Shown here: positions 5,893 through 6,038 of the stretch, piece by piece
Layout: every line of letters starts with the position of its first letter
Position numbering within the stretch: the stretch's first letter is position 1
Source of the DNA: Betaproteobacteria bacterium HGW-Betaproteobacteria-20
Lineage (GTDB): Bacteria; Pseudomonadota; Gammaproteobacteria; Burkholderiales; Methylophilaceae
Assembly (NCBI GenBank): GCA_002842195.1
Contig: PHCL01000097.1
Span: 1-6,038, forward strand
DNA: 6,038 nt
Direction of reading: 5' to 3'
Notes under the pieces: model-generated
The model's input: the letters and a program-made list of their open reading frames with translations, nothing else
Databases searched by the model: none
What the model was told of the DNA's origin: nothing
Made by a program: the position numbers and the translations under genes

Positions 5893-6038
5893 CTATTTAA
5901 AAAATCTACGGTAAAAAATGGGTAGTAACACCAGTGTTAGCGCAGTTGAGCTGACCAAACCGCCAATCACAACAATAGCCAGAGGTTTCTGAATCTCCGA
6001 GCCTGGCCCTGTGGCAAACAATAGTGGGACTAGGCCAA
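5893..6038 (-). CDS. Heavy-metal efflux RND pump, CzcA/CusA type (C-terminal 47 residues, cut by window edge)
   Basis: This short frame is read from the right edge to a TAG at 5895-5893. It encodes 47 residues beginning GLVPLLFATGPGSEIQKPLA and ending FYRRFFK. The pattern G-L-x-P-L-x-x-x-x-G-P-G-x-E-x-Q-x-P-L-A, then V-I-G-G-L-x-S-S-T-x-L-T-L-x-x-L-P, is the hallmark of the last two transmembrane helices of the heavy-metal (HME) branch of RND transporters. These form an inner-membrane trimer that exports metal cations with a periplasmic adaptor and an outer-membrane channel. The metal cannot be told from this tail, because the specificity residues lie upstream, outside the window. The gene is in one transcription unit with the DUF3240 gene that follows. 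Confidence 0.92.
   Translation of the reverse strand, partial: GLVPLLFATGPGSEIQKPLAIVVIGGLVSSTALTLVLLPIFYRRFFK

Overview
The window looks like ordinary chromosomal sequence from a Gram-negative proteobacterium. A betaproteobacterium is most likely, perhaps close to the Methylophilaceae. This rests on the style of the Ccm, RecQ, CDGSH and DUF3240 proteins and on a moderate GC content judged by eye. No alignment was run, so the family-level placement is only a guess. No mobile element, CRISPR array, phage gene or integrase was found.

Layout, left to right. Positions 1-2128 (minus strand) hold the front of a System I cytochrome c maturation operon, transcribed right to left as ccmA-ccmB-ccmC-ccmD, with ccmD running off the left edge. 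The genes are tightly packed: ccmA/ccmB overlap by 4 bp (TTGA, implying a TTG start for ccmB) and ccmC/ccmD overlap by 1 bp (TAATG). Positions 2129-2321 form an AT-rich divergent intergenic region with a candidate ccmA promoter and a 16-bp tandem repeat. On its other side, at 2322-2834 (plus), lies a TlpA/ResA-like thioredoxin-fold lipoprotein. A 20-nt imperfect inverted repeat at 2856-2934 sits between this gene and recQ (2958-4820, minus), which converges on it.

Positions 4821-5048 hold no gene but contain a strong two-part hairpin. Then follow, all on the minus strand, a small tandem-CDGSH iron-sulfur protein (5049-5285), a dispersed-repeat-like hairpin in its leader (5324-5347), tRNA-Lys with anticodon CTT (5424-5499), a PII-like DUF3240 protein (5553-5885) and the last 47 codons of a heavy-metal RND efflux pump of the CzcA/CusA type (5893 to the right edge).

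Functional themes. CcmA, B, C and D move and load haem onto the chaperone CcmE in the periplasm for attachment to c-type cytochromes. The neighbouring thiol-disulfide lipoprotein could plausibly help keep periplasmic thiols reduced for that pathway. The RND pump and the DUF3240 protein form a coupled metal-efflux unit whose regulation is not understood. RecQ and tRNA-Lys are housekeeping. I see no clearly new multi-gene system. The most rewarding items for follow-up are the DUF3240/efflux coupling, the unusual lipoprotein next to ccmA, and three intergenic hairpins that lack U-tracts.
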